Program-made: the position numbers and the translations under genes | Shown: one piece after another, positions 8,750-16,570 of the stretch | Position numbering within the stretch: the first letter of the stretch is position 1 | How the letters are laid out: every line of letters begins with the position of its first letter | Assembly (NCBI RefSeq): GCF_001570965.1 | Contig: NZ_BCSR01000027.1 | Coordinates: 1 to 41,299, forward strand | Source: Janibacter corallicola NBRC 107790 | GTDB lineage: Bacteria > Actinomycetota > Actinomycetes > Actinomycetales > Dermatophilaceae | DNA: 41,299 bases | Direction: 5' to 3' | The notes under the pieces: generated by a model | Told to the model about the DNA's origin: nothing | What the model saw: only the letters and a program-made list of their open reading frames with translations | The model's database searches: none

Positions 8750-9575
8750 GGGACACCGCCACCGGGAGGTCCTCGCCCCGCGGGGCGAAGGTGGCGTGGT
8801 GCGTGGTCCTGCGGCGCCGCTCCTCGGGGGTGATGTCGGGGCAGCTGCCGCAGGGCTGCCGCCCGTCGCCGAGGCGCATGAGGCAGCAGGTGTGCCGCTC
8901 GGTGACGAGGGCGGGGCCGGCAGGCACCCGGATCGGGCTCGTCGTGACGAGACGGCGGCCCGCGACGGACCACACCGGGGCCGCGAGCAGCTCCCGGGTG
9001 ACCCGGGCCAGCTCCTCCTGGTGGGCCTCCGGGGCCCTGCGGTGCAGCCCGGCCAGGACGGAGGCGCAGGAGGCGGCGATGCAGCCGAGCGCCAGCCGCG
9101 CGGTGATCCGACCGACCTCGCGGAAGGCCGTGACCACGTCCGCCAGGTGCTTCTCCACGAGCAGTCGGGCGACGTCGGACGCCTCCCCGACCGGCACGGT
9201 GCCGGTGACCGGCGGCGCGACGGCCGCGGTCCTCCCTTCGCCGTCCAGCCGGAGGTGCCAGGTACCGACGTGCGGGTCGGGCACGGCCCCGGTCTGGACC
9301 CACAGCCCGATCGTGGCCACCGCGACCCGGCCGGCACAACTCTGCAGGCCGCAGGCGGCTCCGGCCGCGCGGTGGCGGGTCCCGAGCGAGGCGCTGTACG
9401 CGTCGACGACGCGCGTGACGACGTCGGGGCTGGTGAGGCGCTCCATCGGGTACCACCCCGCGAGCCCGGGGCCGGCCACCACGTCGGGGTGCAGCTCGAT
9501 CGGCGCGCCCGTCGGCGGCGTGGTCAGCAGGGTGAGGGCTTCGGTGACGGCGGACCCGTCGGGTGCACGAGACAC
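8739..9575 (-). CDS. FhuF-like 2Fe-2S protein, candidate corrinoid or siderophore reductase
   Basis: A 278-residue protein whose C-terminus has the FhuF cluster motif: Cys230-Cys231, ten residues, Cys242, two residues, Cys245 (HTCCLMRLGDGRQPCGSCPD). In FhuF these cysteines hold a 2Fe-2S cluster that reduces ferric siderophore in the cytoplasm. The rest is soluble and helical with no signal peptide. The GTG at 9575 follows a GGGAG site. It is the first gene behind the cobalamin riboswitch and overlaps the permease by 11 bases. Reduction of imported cob(III)alamin is therefore an attractive inference, but a siderophore reductase wired to B12 cannot be excluded. Confidence 0.82.
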   Translation of the reverse strand: MSRAPDGSAVTEALTLLTTPPTGAPIELHPDVVAGPGLAGWYPMERLTSPDVVTRVVDAYSASLGTRHRAAGAACGLQSCAGRVAVATIGLWVQTGAVPDPHVGTWHLRLDGEGRTAAVAPPVTGTVPVGEASDVARLLVEKHLADVVTAFREVGRITARLALGCIAASCASVLAGLHRRAPEAHQEELARVTRELLAAPVWSVAGRRLVTTSPIRVPAGPALVTERHTCCLMRLGDGRQPCGSCPDITPEERRRRTTHHATFAPRGEDLPVAVSRVA

Positions 9576-9594
9576 GGGAACTCCCAGACCATCG

Positions 9595-9614
9595 GGGCCC
9601 AGACCGCGGGGCCC
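9595..9614 (-). promoter_or_regulatory. Hairpin in the expression platform of the cobalamin riboswitch
   Basis: GGGCCC at 9595-9600 and 9609-9614 flank an eight-base loop. The hairpin lies between the riboswitch aptamer and the FhuF-like ribosome site (about 9581-9586). It could act as a terminator stem or help hide the ribosome site. No T-run follows, so sequestration of translation seems more likely. Confidence 0.4.
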
Positions 9615-9628
9615 ATTCGGCGAACGAG

Positions 9629-9780
9629 CCAGCAGGTCTTCGGACTCGGGGTCGTCCCGGCGGAGTTCCTTCCCAGGTCATCCGGACCCAGTGGTCACCA
9701 CTCCGTCAGTCACCCTCACCGCTGCGCGACAGTTCCGGACTTGCACCGGATTCCCTTGCACGGGCGTGCGTCTGACTCTG
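9629..9780 (-). promoter_or_regulatory. Cobalamin (adenosylcobalamin-type) riboswitch
   Basis: Read on the minus strand, the leader contains the conserved core in order: GGGAATCCGGTGCAAGTCC (about 9739-9757), CTG plus GCGCAGCGGTGA, then ACCACTGG (about 9690), GGGAAGG (about 9668) and the closing GAGTCCGAAGACCTGCTGG (9629-9647). These match the cobalamin riboswitch consensus, including the B12 box and the closing P1-side element. It sits between the sulfotransferase stop and the FhuF-like start. It should shut down the four-gene operon when cobalamin is plentiful. This is the strongest evidence that the ABC system imports a corrinoid. Confidence 0.93.
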
Positions 9781-9786
9781 CCCGTG

Positions 9787-9792
9787 ACCTTA
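9787..9792 (-). promoter_or_regulatory. Candidate -10 box for the riboswitch-controlled operon
   Basis: TAAGGT on the minus strand, just before the aptamer; transcription would start near 9780. The promoter would lie across the 3' end of the sulfotransferase gene. A clear -35 box at standard spacing is not seen. Confidence 0.35.
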
Positions 9793-9808
9793 GCACTTGG
9801 GGATCGGG

Positions 9809-10546
9809 TCAGCCGTCCTGCCAGGCGGTGAGGTCGCGCCCCAGCAGCCCCTCCAGCCGGCCGATCCCCTCGGCGTACTCCTCGTGCAGGTGGCGTCGCA
9901 GACCGGGGTCGAGTCGAGGCAGCTCGTCCCACTCGGGAGTCAGCTTCGCGTGCTTGCGCGTCTTGTCGTTGACCCGGAAGTCGAGGTCCTCGGCCGTGAG
10001 GTCGCACTCGACGCCGAGATGGTCCATGACCTCGCCGACGAAGCCCAGCGGGTCGGCGACGAGGTCGTCGTAGAGCATCGGCTTCAGCTGCGGGTGGATG
10101 CTCCACCAGGTCTCCAGCGCCTCCGCGTACCGGCCGAGGGAGAGCACCGAGTACTCGTCGGTGAGCTGATCGATCGTGGCCGTGTACGGGAAGCGGCCCT
10201 TCATCATGTGGTGGATGTAGGCGGACTCGTAGCGCTGCACGGGGTTCCGGAAGACCGCCACCATCGCCGGCGAGCCGAGGAGTGAGCGGATGTTCTCCGC
10301 CGTGGTCGGCCGCGCCCGGAAGTAGTGCGGGGTGCTCTCGAGGTAGTAGCGGACGCCGGGGTCCTGGGCGGGGAAGTGCTCGCGCAACGCGGTCACCTTC
10401 GCGGGGGCGTCGAAGTCCGGCTGGTTGAAGAAGTTCAGCTCCTTGACCTCGGAGGCGAACACGTGCCGCGAGCGCCCGAGACCGTGGTGCAGCCAGCTCG
10501 TCCCGCTCTTCTGGGAGCCGACGACGAGGAAGTTCGGCAGCGGCAT
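9809..10546 (-). CDS. Sulfotransferase family protein (PAPS-dependent)
   Basis: A 245-residue cytosolic sulfotransferase. The 5'-phosphosulfate loop is GSQKSGTSWL at about 10-19 and the 3'-phosphate motif is VFRNPVQRYESAY in the middle of the protein. Both are needed to bind PAPS. The ATG at 10546 is chosen because the P-loop then falls at the usual N-terminal position and a GAGAGG site precedes it. A longer open frame upstream has no family similarity. It is divergent from a second, dissimilar sulfotransferase. The acceptor is unknown; the glycosyltransferase-rich context suggests a glycan. PAPS synthesis genes are not in the window. Confidence 0.85.
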   Translation of the reverse strand: MPLPNFLVVGSQKSGTSWLHHGLGRSRHVFASEVKELNFFNQPDFDAPAKVTALREHFPAQDPGVRYYLESTPHYFRARPTTAENIRSLLGSPAMVAVFRNPVQRYESAYIHHMMKGRFPYTATIDQLTDEYSVLSLGRYAEALETWWSIHPQLKPMLYDDLVADPLGFVGEVMDHLGVECDLTAEDLDFRVNDKTRKHAKLTPEWDELPRLDPGLRRHLHEEYAEGIGRLEGLLGRDLTAWQDG

Positions 10547-10692
10547 TTCCGGTCCCTCTCCTGGTCGCGTCCGGGGCAGCGGTTCCGAAGGTATCCGGGC
10601 CCGACCGGCGACCCCGCGAACGCACCCTGAACTCCGCGTGAACTCATCGCCTCCGACCTCCCGCGAGCACCGGCGGAGGGCCGCCTCGTCGT

Positions 10693-10698
10693 TAGCCT
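10693..10698 (+). promoter_or_regulatory. -10 box of a probable leaderless promoter
   Basis: TAGCCT, then six bases, then the ATG at 10705. In actinobacteria a TAnnnT box six or seven bases before the start codon marks leaderless transcripts. No ribosome site is present, which agrees. Confidence 0.5.
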
Positions 10699-10704
10699 CC
10701 CCGC

Positions 10705-11910
10705 ATGACCGAGACCACCCCCCTGACCCCGATCCCACCGCGGTCCGTGCTGTTCCACGTCGGCGCGATGAAGTCGGGCACGACCGCCGTGCAGCGGGCG
10801 GCGCACCGACGCCGCAGCGAACTGCGCGAGCACGGCGTGCGCTACCCCGGCCCGGCGGTGAACCACTTCACCCCGGTCGCGGCCTTCATGGGGCTCCGGC
10901 GCGAAGGGGAGCTGCCGGACCCGGCGACGTGGCACGAGCTCATGTCCCGGGTCCACGCCGAGCAGGACCGCCGGGTCCTGCTCAGCCACGAATGGGCCTG
11001 CGAGGCGGACGAGGAGACCGTCGGGCGCTTCGCCGAGGCCCTCGGCGAGCGCCTCCACGTCGTCATCACGTTGCGCCCCCTCTCGGGCCTGCTCGGCTCC
11101 TACTGGCAGGAGATCGTCAAGAACGGCCAGGCTGCGCCCCCCTTCGGGGAATGGCTGCGGGAGGCGCTGGCCACCCCGCCCGGGGCCCGGCAGAACACCC
11201 AGTGGGACCGGCAGAGCGACCAGGCGGGGATGGTGCGGCGCTGGGAGCGGGCGCTGGGACCGGAGCGGGTCACGGTCGTCATCGCCGACAAGGCGGACCC
11301 GGCCCGCGTCCCCAGCTCGCTGGAGCAGCTGCTCGACCTGCCGGCCGGCACGCTCACCGCAGCCGGCACCGACGGCGGCACCGCGAACCGGTCCCTCTCG
11401 CCGGCGGAGGCGGAGTTCTTCCGGCGCCAGAACCACGCCTTCCGGCGCAACCGGGTGCCCTTCCGGGAGTACGCGCTGGACTACCGTCGCCGCTCCGTCG
11501 CTCGCCTCCTGGCGACCGAGCCGGCCCCCTCCGCGGGACGGATCGTGCTGCCGCAGTGGGCCGCCGAGCAGGCCACCATCCACGGGCGCGAGATCGCCGA
11601 GCAGATCGCCACGAGTGGGGCGCGGGTCGTCGGCGACCTCGCCGCGCTGCACGCGCCGGTCACCTCCGCCGTCCCCGGCGAGCTGCCGGTCCCGGAGAGC
11701 ATCCCCATCGACGGCGCGGTGGAGGCCGTCGTGGCCTCGGTCCTCGTCGGCACCGGCCGCGAGGGCACGAAGGGGGCCACCCCGGCCCGCAGGACCCGGA
11801 CCGAGACGATCAAGGAGCGGGTCCGCGCCCTCCCCGGGGGGCGCACGGCACTGCGCGGGGCACGTGCCGCCCGCCGACGGCTGGCCGACCGCGGCGCGAA
11901 CGCCTCGTGA
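10705..11910 (+). CDS. Sulfotransferase-like P-loop protein
   Basis: A 401-residue protein with an N-terminal P-loop HVGAMKSGTTAVQ (about 18-30) of the sulfotransferase type, followed by VVITLRPLSGLLGSYWQ, which fits the 3'-phosphate-binding strand and helix. The middle is rich in charged residues. The final 40 residues are strongly basic and alanine/arginine-rich and may be disordered. It differs clearly from the neighbouring sulfotransferase at 9809-10546, resembling the longer actinobacterial forms found in glycan loci. Translation is probably leaderless from the ATG. It is followed after 124 bases by a glycosyltransferase pair. The acceptor is unknown. Confidence 0.72.
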   Translation: MTETTPLTPIPPRSVLFHVGAMKSGTTAVQRAAHRRRSELREHGVRYPGPAVNHFTPVAAFMGLRREGELPDPATWHELMSRVHAEQDRRVLLSHEWACEADEETVGRFAEALGERLHVVITLRPLSGLLGSYWQEIVKNGQAAPPFGEWLREALATPPGARQNTQWDRQSDQAGMVRRWERALGPERVTVVIADKADPARVPSSLEQLLDLPAGTLTAAGTDGGTANRSLSPAEAEFFRRQNHAFRRNRVPFREYALDYRRRSVARLLATEPAPSAGRIVLPQWAAEQATIHGREIAEQIATSGARVVGDLAALHAPVTSAVPGELPVPESIPIDGAVEAVVASVLVGTGREGTKGATPARRTRTETIKERVRALPGGRTALRGARAARRRLADRGANAS

Positions 11911-11973
11911 ACCCCCTGTGAACACCGTCCCGGCAGGGGCCGAAACGACTCCCGGGGGGCCCGGATCCATGCC

Positions 11974-11979
11974 TACGCT
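11974..11979 (+). promoter_or_regulatory. Candidate -10 box before the GT2 pair
   Basis: TACGCT about 55 bases before the ATG at 12035. Upstream, CCCCTG (11913-11918) and CAGGGG (11934-11939) could form a weak stem that ends the sulfotransferase transcript. Confidence 0.3.
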
Positions 11980-12034
11980 GAGGCCGCGTCAGACACCCAC
12001 CGCCCTCCCGACAGGCAGGAAGAACCCCACCCGA

Positions 12035-12994
12035 ATGACCCCACCCGACCTGTCCGTCGTCATCCCGATGCACAACGCCAGCGCGACCGTCGTCGGGGTG
12101 ATCGAGACCTTCCTCGGCATCGACTCCGCGACCATCGAGGTGATCGTCGTCGACGACGCCTCCAGCGATGACTCGCTCGCCCGCGTCCGGGCCGTCGACG
12201 ACCCCCGCGTGGTCCTCGTGCCGCTCCCGCACAACCACGGCGCGGGCATCGCCCGCAACCACGGCTTCGCCCGCGCCACCGGCCGTTACGTCCTCTTCTT
12301 CGACGCCGACGACCAGATCCACACCGAGACCCTCACCACCACCCTGGACGCGCTCGACGCGAGCGGGGCGAGCGTGGCGATGCTCCCCTACCGGTACCGG
12401 CGCCCGGACTCGGAGTCCGAGGAGATGAACTCCTACGACATCGCGGTGTGGACCAAGTACGCGACCTCGCCCCGGCGGCTCGCCCGGCTGGACGAGGTCC
12501 CCGGGCTGCTCGGCTTCACGAACTACCCGTGGAACAAGGTCGCCCGCACCGAGCACTACCGGCGCACCGGGCTGCGCTACGGCGCCACGCAGGTGCACAA
12601 CGACATCCTCGGGCACTGGCTGACCCTCGTCGACGCCGAGACCGTCCTGCTCATCGACCAGCCCCTCACCACCCACGTCGTGGGCGAGGGCGGGCGCAAC
12701 CTGACCAACCGCGAGAGCCGGGCCCGGCTGAGCCTCATCGACGCCCTCGACGAGACCTACACCGAGCTCGAGGCACGACCCGCCAAGCGGCGGCGCTTCG
12801 CCCGGCAGTACTGGGACCTCGTCACCCGGGTCACCGGGTGGGCCTCCGGCCGGATCACGCCGGAGGTCCGCGACGAGTTCAACCTGCGGGTGCAGGACCA
12901 CATGCTGCGCATCGACCTGGGCGACTTCCACCGGATCCGCTTCCGGCAGGACGCCGGGCTCGCCAGCCGCCTCGTCCGCCGCGCACAGGCCTGA
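12035..12994 (+). CDS. GT2-family glycosyltransferase
   Basis: A 319-residue GT-A fold glycosyltransferase. The N-terminal strand LSVVIPMHNASATV and the nucleotide-binding VIVVDDASSDDS (about 40-50) are followed by the metal-binding acidic motif FFDADDQI near 90. It has no membrane segment. The ATG at 12035 gives a protein beginning directly with the GT2 fold; the longer open frame upstream is rejected. A second GT2 gene starts 16 bases after the stop, so the two are an operon. The sugar donor cannot be deduced. The nearby UDP-galactopyranose mutase makes UDP-galactofuranose one candidate. Confidence 0.88.
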   Translation: MTPPDLSVVIPMHNASATVVGVIETFLGIDSATIEVIVVDDASSDDSLARVRAVDDPRVVLVPLPHNHGAGIARNHGFARATGRYVLFFDADDQIHTETLTTTLDALDASGASVAMLPYRYRRPDSESEEMNSYDIAVWTKYATSPRRLARLDEVPGLLGFTNYPWNKVARTEHYRRTGLRYGATQVHNDILGHWLTLVDAETVLLIDQPLTTHVVGEGGRNLTNRESRARLSLIDALDETYTELEARPAKRRRFARQYWDLVTRVTGWASGRITPEVRDEFNLRVQDHMLRIDLGDFHRIRFRQDAGLASRLVRRAQA

Positions 12995-13010
12995 GAGAAG
13001 GGAGTTCGCC

Positions 13011-14366
13011 ATGGCCGAGCTCAGCATCATCGTCACCACGTACAACATCGAGGACTACATCGAGCAGTGCCTCGCGAGCGTGGCGGCCCAGACCCTCACC
13101 GACATCGAGGTCATCGTCGTCGACGACGGCTCCTCGGACTCGACGCCGGAGCTGATCAGGCGCTTCTGCGAGGGCGACGCCCGCTTCGTCCCCGTCCTCC
13201 TCGGCGAGAACAGCCCGGGAGGCGTCGCCACGCCCGCCAACGTGGGCCTGGACCGCGCGAGCGCCCCGTGGGTGGGCTTCGTCGACGGCGACGACCACAT
13301 CGAGCCGACGATGTTCGAGCGGCTGCACGCCGCGGCCCGCACCCACGACGCCGACCTGGCGATGTGCGACTACCAGGAGGAGGTCGACGGCACCGGCGAG
13401 CGCCGCGACCCGGCGGACGCCCACCGGTGGGCGCCGCTCACCGACCCCTGCTACGAGCTCGACGTCCCGACGAGCCACACCTTCCTGCGCTTCATCGCCG
13501 TCCCGTGGCGCAAGCTCTACCGGCGGGAGCTGCTGGAGTCCCGCTCCATCCGCTTCCCCGTGGGCGACGGCTTCTTCGAGGACAACCCCTTCCACTGGTT
13601 CGCCATCGTCTCCGCGCGCTCGATCGCGCTCGTGCCCGAGGTCCTCTGCTACCACCGGGTGGCCCGCAGCGGCCAGACGATGGCCACCGCGGACGAGCGG
13701 CTCTTCCACATCTTCAGCCACCACGACACGATCCACGACTGGCTCGCCGCGCAGGGCCTGCTCGACCTCTACACGGTCCCGCTGCTGGGGTGGGTCATAT
13801 CCCAGATGGAGTGGATCTCCCGGCGCACTCCCCCGGAGCGCCACCGCCAGCTCTTCGACGTGCTCACCCCGATCCTCACCCGCTACCCCCTCGAGACGAT
13901 CCGGCGGGCGCTGGCGGAGAACAACAAGGGTGCGAGCACCCAGCGCCTCACCACCGCCGTGGCGAAGGGGGAGTTCGCCACCTTCGTGCGGACGTTGACC
14001 ACCCGACCGGGCACGGACAACCCCTTCGTGACCGCGGCCTTCCACCTGCGCCACTCCGGGGTGCGCCACACCGCGGTGCTCACCGGCCGCTACCTGCGCA
14101 ACACCGTGCAGGACAGCCGGCTGCCGGGATACCTCACCCGTGCCCGCAGCAAGGCTCCGGACTCCAGCGGCCGGGACGTCCTCTTCGGCCTGACCGTCAT
14201 CGAGCGGCGGCTGCAGCGGATGGAGGCGCGCCTCACCGAGATCGAGGGCCGACTGGACGCGGGCTCCGGGGTACCCGACGCCCGCGCCTCGCTAGGCGTC
14301 GACGAAGAAGGGCGCGATCGGCTCGGAGCGGTCGATCGCCTCGAGGATCCCGTCGGCCGCGGTTAG
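13011..14366 (+). CDS. GT2-family glycosyltransferase with C-terminal coiled coil
   Basis: A 451-residue glycosyltransferase. The GT2 core occupies about residues 1-230: LSIIVTTYNIEDYI, then VIVVDDGSSDST, then FVDGDDHIE as the metal site. A helical C-terminal region follows, ending in a probable coiled coil (IERRLQRMEARLTEIEGRL, about 398-416). A GAAGGGAG site precedes the ATG at 13011. The last 25 or so codons overlap the 3' end of the convergent glf gene by 75 bases, so the charged tail (about 426-451) is encoded antisense to the Glf C-terminus. The fold is similar to poly(glycerophosphate)- and teichoic-acid-type glycosyltransferases, but the substrate is unknown. Confidence 0.87.
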   Translation: MAELSIIVTTYNIEDYIEQCLASVAAQTLTDIEVIVVDDGSSDSTPELIRRFCEGDARFVPVLLGENSPGGVATPANVGLDRASAPWVGFVDGDDHIEPTMFERLHAAARTHDADLAMCDYQEEVDGTGERRDPADAHRWAPLTDPCYELDVPTSHTFLRFIAVPWRKLYRRELLESRSIRFPVGDGFFEDNPFHWFAIVSARSIALVPEVLCYHRVARSGQTMATADERLFHIFSHHDTIHDWLAAQGLLDLYTVPLLGWVISQMEWISRRTPPERHRQLFDVLTPILTRYPLETIRRALAENNKGASTQRLTTAVAKGEFATFVRTLTTRPGTDNPFVTAAFHLRHSGVRHTAVLTGRYLRNTVQDSRLPGYLTRARSKAPDSSGRDVLFGLTVIERRLQRMEARLTEIEGRLDAGSGVPDARASLGVDEEGRDRLGAVDRLEDPVGRG

Positions 14367-15434
14367 CGCCTCCGCGATCGTCACGTCCATGTCGAGGTAC
14401 CGGTAGGTGCCGAGGCGACCGACGAAGGTCACGTCGGGCTCCTCCCGCGCGGCGTCGAGGTACCGGGTCAGCAGCGTCTTGTCGGTGGTCATCCGGATCG
14501 GGTAGTAGGGGATGTCGCCCTCCTCCGCGAGCCGGCTGTACTCCCGGAAGCAGACGGTGCCCTCGTGCTCCTCCCAGGGAGCGAAGTGCTTGTGCTCCGC
14601 GATCCGGGTGTACGGCACGTCGATGTCGCCGAAGTTCATCACGGGGCACCCGAGGTAGTCCCCCTTCGCCCGGATCTCCTCGAAGTCCAGGGTCCGGTAG
14701 CGCAGGTGACCGAACTCGTGGCCGAACCACGCGTCCAGCTGGCCGGTCCAGATCGAGTGGTCGAACCGCGAGCGCTCCCCCAGCGGGAAGGGAGTCCCGA
14801 GCCGGACCTCGATCCCGGGGTGGTCGAGGATGCCCTCGACGATCGCGGTGTAGCCGTCCTTCGGGATCGCCTGGTACGGGTGGTTGAAGTAGGAGTCCTC
14901 GTAGCTGAAGCGCAGCGGCAGCCGCTTGAGCACCGAGGCCGGGATCTGCGTCGGGGGCAGACCCCACTGCTTGCGAGTGTAGCCGTGGAAGAAGGCGTCG
15001 TAGAGCTTGCGGCCCATGAACTTCAGCGCCTGCTCCTCGAAGTTGGCCGGCTCCTCGATCGTGTGGTCGGCCTGCTCGTCGATGAAGGCGCGCGCCTCGT
15101 CCGGCCGCAGGGCGGTCCCGAAGAGCTGGTTGATCGTCAGCAGGTTCACCGGGAGCAGATAGGTGCGCCCGCCGACGGTCGTCCGGACCCGGTGGTTGTA
15201 GGGCATCATCCGGCCGAACCGGTTGATGTAGCTCCACACCCGCTCGTTGCCGGTGTGGAAGATGTGCGGCCCGTACCGGTGGATCATCACCCCCGTCTCC
15301 GGGTCCCGCTCGGTGTGGCAGTTCCCCGCGACGTGGTCCCGGGTGTCGAAGACGTGGACCTCGTGCCCGGCCTCGGCCAGCTCACGGGCGATGACCGCCC
15401 CGGAGAAGCCGGCTCCTGCGATGCCGAACCTCAT
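14292..15434 (-). CDS. glf: UDP-galactopyranose mutase
   Basis: A flavoenzyme that converts UDP-galactopyranose to UDP-galactofuranose, the donor for galactofuranose-containing wall glycans. The 380-residue protein has the FAD-binding GxGxxG at 7-12 (GAGFSG), the hallmark YGPHIFHTG near 60, and the substrate-region motifs GYTRKQWG and YYPI. Length is typical. The ATG at 15434 has an excellent GAGGAGGT site; longer open-frame sequence upstream is rejected. It converges on, and overlaps by 75 bases, the GT2 gene at 13011-14366. Its presence is the firmest clue to a sugar in the glycan encoded here. Confidence 0.95.
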   Translation of the reverse strand: MRFGIAGAGFSGAVIARELAEAGHEVHVFDTRDHVAGNCHTERDPETGVMIHRYGPHIFHTGNERVWSYINRFGRMMPYNHRVRTTVGGRTYLLPVNLLTINQLFGTALRPDEARAFIDEQADHTIEEPANFEEQALKFMGRKLYDAFFHGYTRKQWGLPPTQIPASVLKRLPLRFSYEDSYFNHPYQAIPKDGYTAIVEGILDHPGIEVRLGTPFPLGERSRFDHSIWTGQLDAWFGHEFGHLRYRTLDFEEIRAKGDYLGCPVMNFGDIDVPYTRIAEHKHFAPWEEHEGTVCFREYSRLAEEGDIPYYPIRMTTDKTLLTRYLDAAREEPDVTFVGRLGTYRYLDMDVTIAEALTAADGILEAIDRSEPIAPFFVDA

Positions 15435-15640
15435 CGCGACACCTCCTCGGTCTGCTCGCGCCGGCCCCTGCCGACGGCGGTGGACGGGGTCATTGACAGG
15501 CTCATTCGTGTTGGCACGCGGCCACCGTAGGACGGGCCGGAGGCCCCGACCGCGCCTTCCACGAAGGGGTCCACGAACCGACATCTGATGCACGTGCCCG
15601 GTTCACCCGGAGTTGGCAATCGGCCCCGAGTGTGAGGGTC

Positions 15641-16570
15641 ATGGCCACGATCCCGACCATCGCCACGGTGGGGTCCACGGACCGACCGCGCTGGTCCGTC
15701 CTCATCCCGGTCCACGACTGCGCCGACCACCTCGCGCGGGCTCTGCCCCAGGTCGTGGCGCAGCTCGGCGACCGCGAGGACGCCGAGATCGTCGTCGTCG
15801 ACGACGCCTCGCGGGACCACCCCGAGGAGGTCGTCGCCGAGCTCGGGCGCGGACGGGTCCGCATCGAGCGCAACCCACGGAACCTCGGCGCGGTCGCGAC
15901 CTTCAACCGCTGCCTCGAGATCGCCCGGGGCGAGCTGGTGCACCTGCTGCACGGCGACGACGAGACGCTGCCCGGCTTCTACGCCTTCATGGAGCAGGCG
16001 CTCGCCGCACCGGGAGCCGTCGCGGCGGTGTGCCGGGCCCAGGACATCGACGAGGCGGGCACCCCGCTGTACACGACGCGCTCCTACCGGGAGGGCACCC
16101 AGGTCTGGACCGACGCCCTCGACGCCTTCGCGGTCTCCAACCGGGTCCGGGCCCCGGGCATCGTCGTCCGCCGCCGCGCCTACGAGGAGGTGGGCGGGTA
16201 CCGCACCGACCTGCCGCACGCCGCGGACTGGGAGATGTGGACCCGCCTCGCCGCGCACGGTCCGGTGGTCTTCGTCGACGAGGTGCTCGCCCGCTACCGC
16301 AAGCACGACGGTTCGCACACCTCGACGCTCGTGCGCTCCGGCGCCAACGTCCGCGAGCGCGTCACCGCCATCGGCGCCGTCAGCGCGCACGTCGACCCCG
16401 CCCGCCGCCCTTCGACGGTGCGCCGGGCCCTGGCCCACTCCGTCTACTTCGCCGGACGCTCTTCGTTCGGCCTGGCCCGGTCCGGCGACTGGACCGCAGC
16501 CCGACGGCAGGCGCGCGAAGCAGCCCGCTGTGCCGCACTCATCCCCACAGGTATCGAGGTGTCCCCGTGA
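15641..16570 (+). CDS. GT2-family glycosyltransferase
   Basis: A GT-A fold glycosyltransferase of 309 residues from the ATG at 15641; a GTG at 15632 would add three residues. GT2 motifs are WSVLIPVHDCADHL, VVVDDASRDHP near 47 and the acidic metal site LLHGDDET near 100. EMWTRLAAHG fits the acceptor-side ED/EM motif. The C-terminal 60 residues are helical and basic. The stop overlaps the GTG of the next glycosyltransferase (GTGA), so the two are translationally coupled. It is divergent from glf with 206 bases between. The donor sugar is not predictable, but galactofuranose is plausible by neighbourhood. Confidence 0.88.
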   Translation: MATIPTIATVGSTDRPRWSVLIPVHDCADHLARALPQVVAQLGDREDAEIVVVDDASRDHPEEVVAELGRGRVRIERNPRNLGAVATFNRCLEIARGELVHLLHGDDETLPGFYAFMEQALAAPGAVAAVCRAQDIDEAGTPLYTTRSYREGTQVWTDALDAFAVSNRVRAPGIVVRRRAYEEVGGYRTDLPHAADWEMWTRLAAHGPVVFVDEVLARYRKHDGSHTSTLVRSGANVRERVTAIGAVSAHVDPARRPSTVRRALAHSVYFAGRSSFGLARSGDWTAARRQAREAARCAALIPTGIEVSP

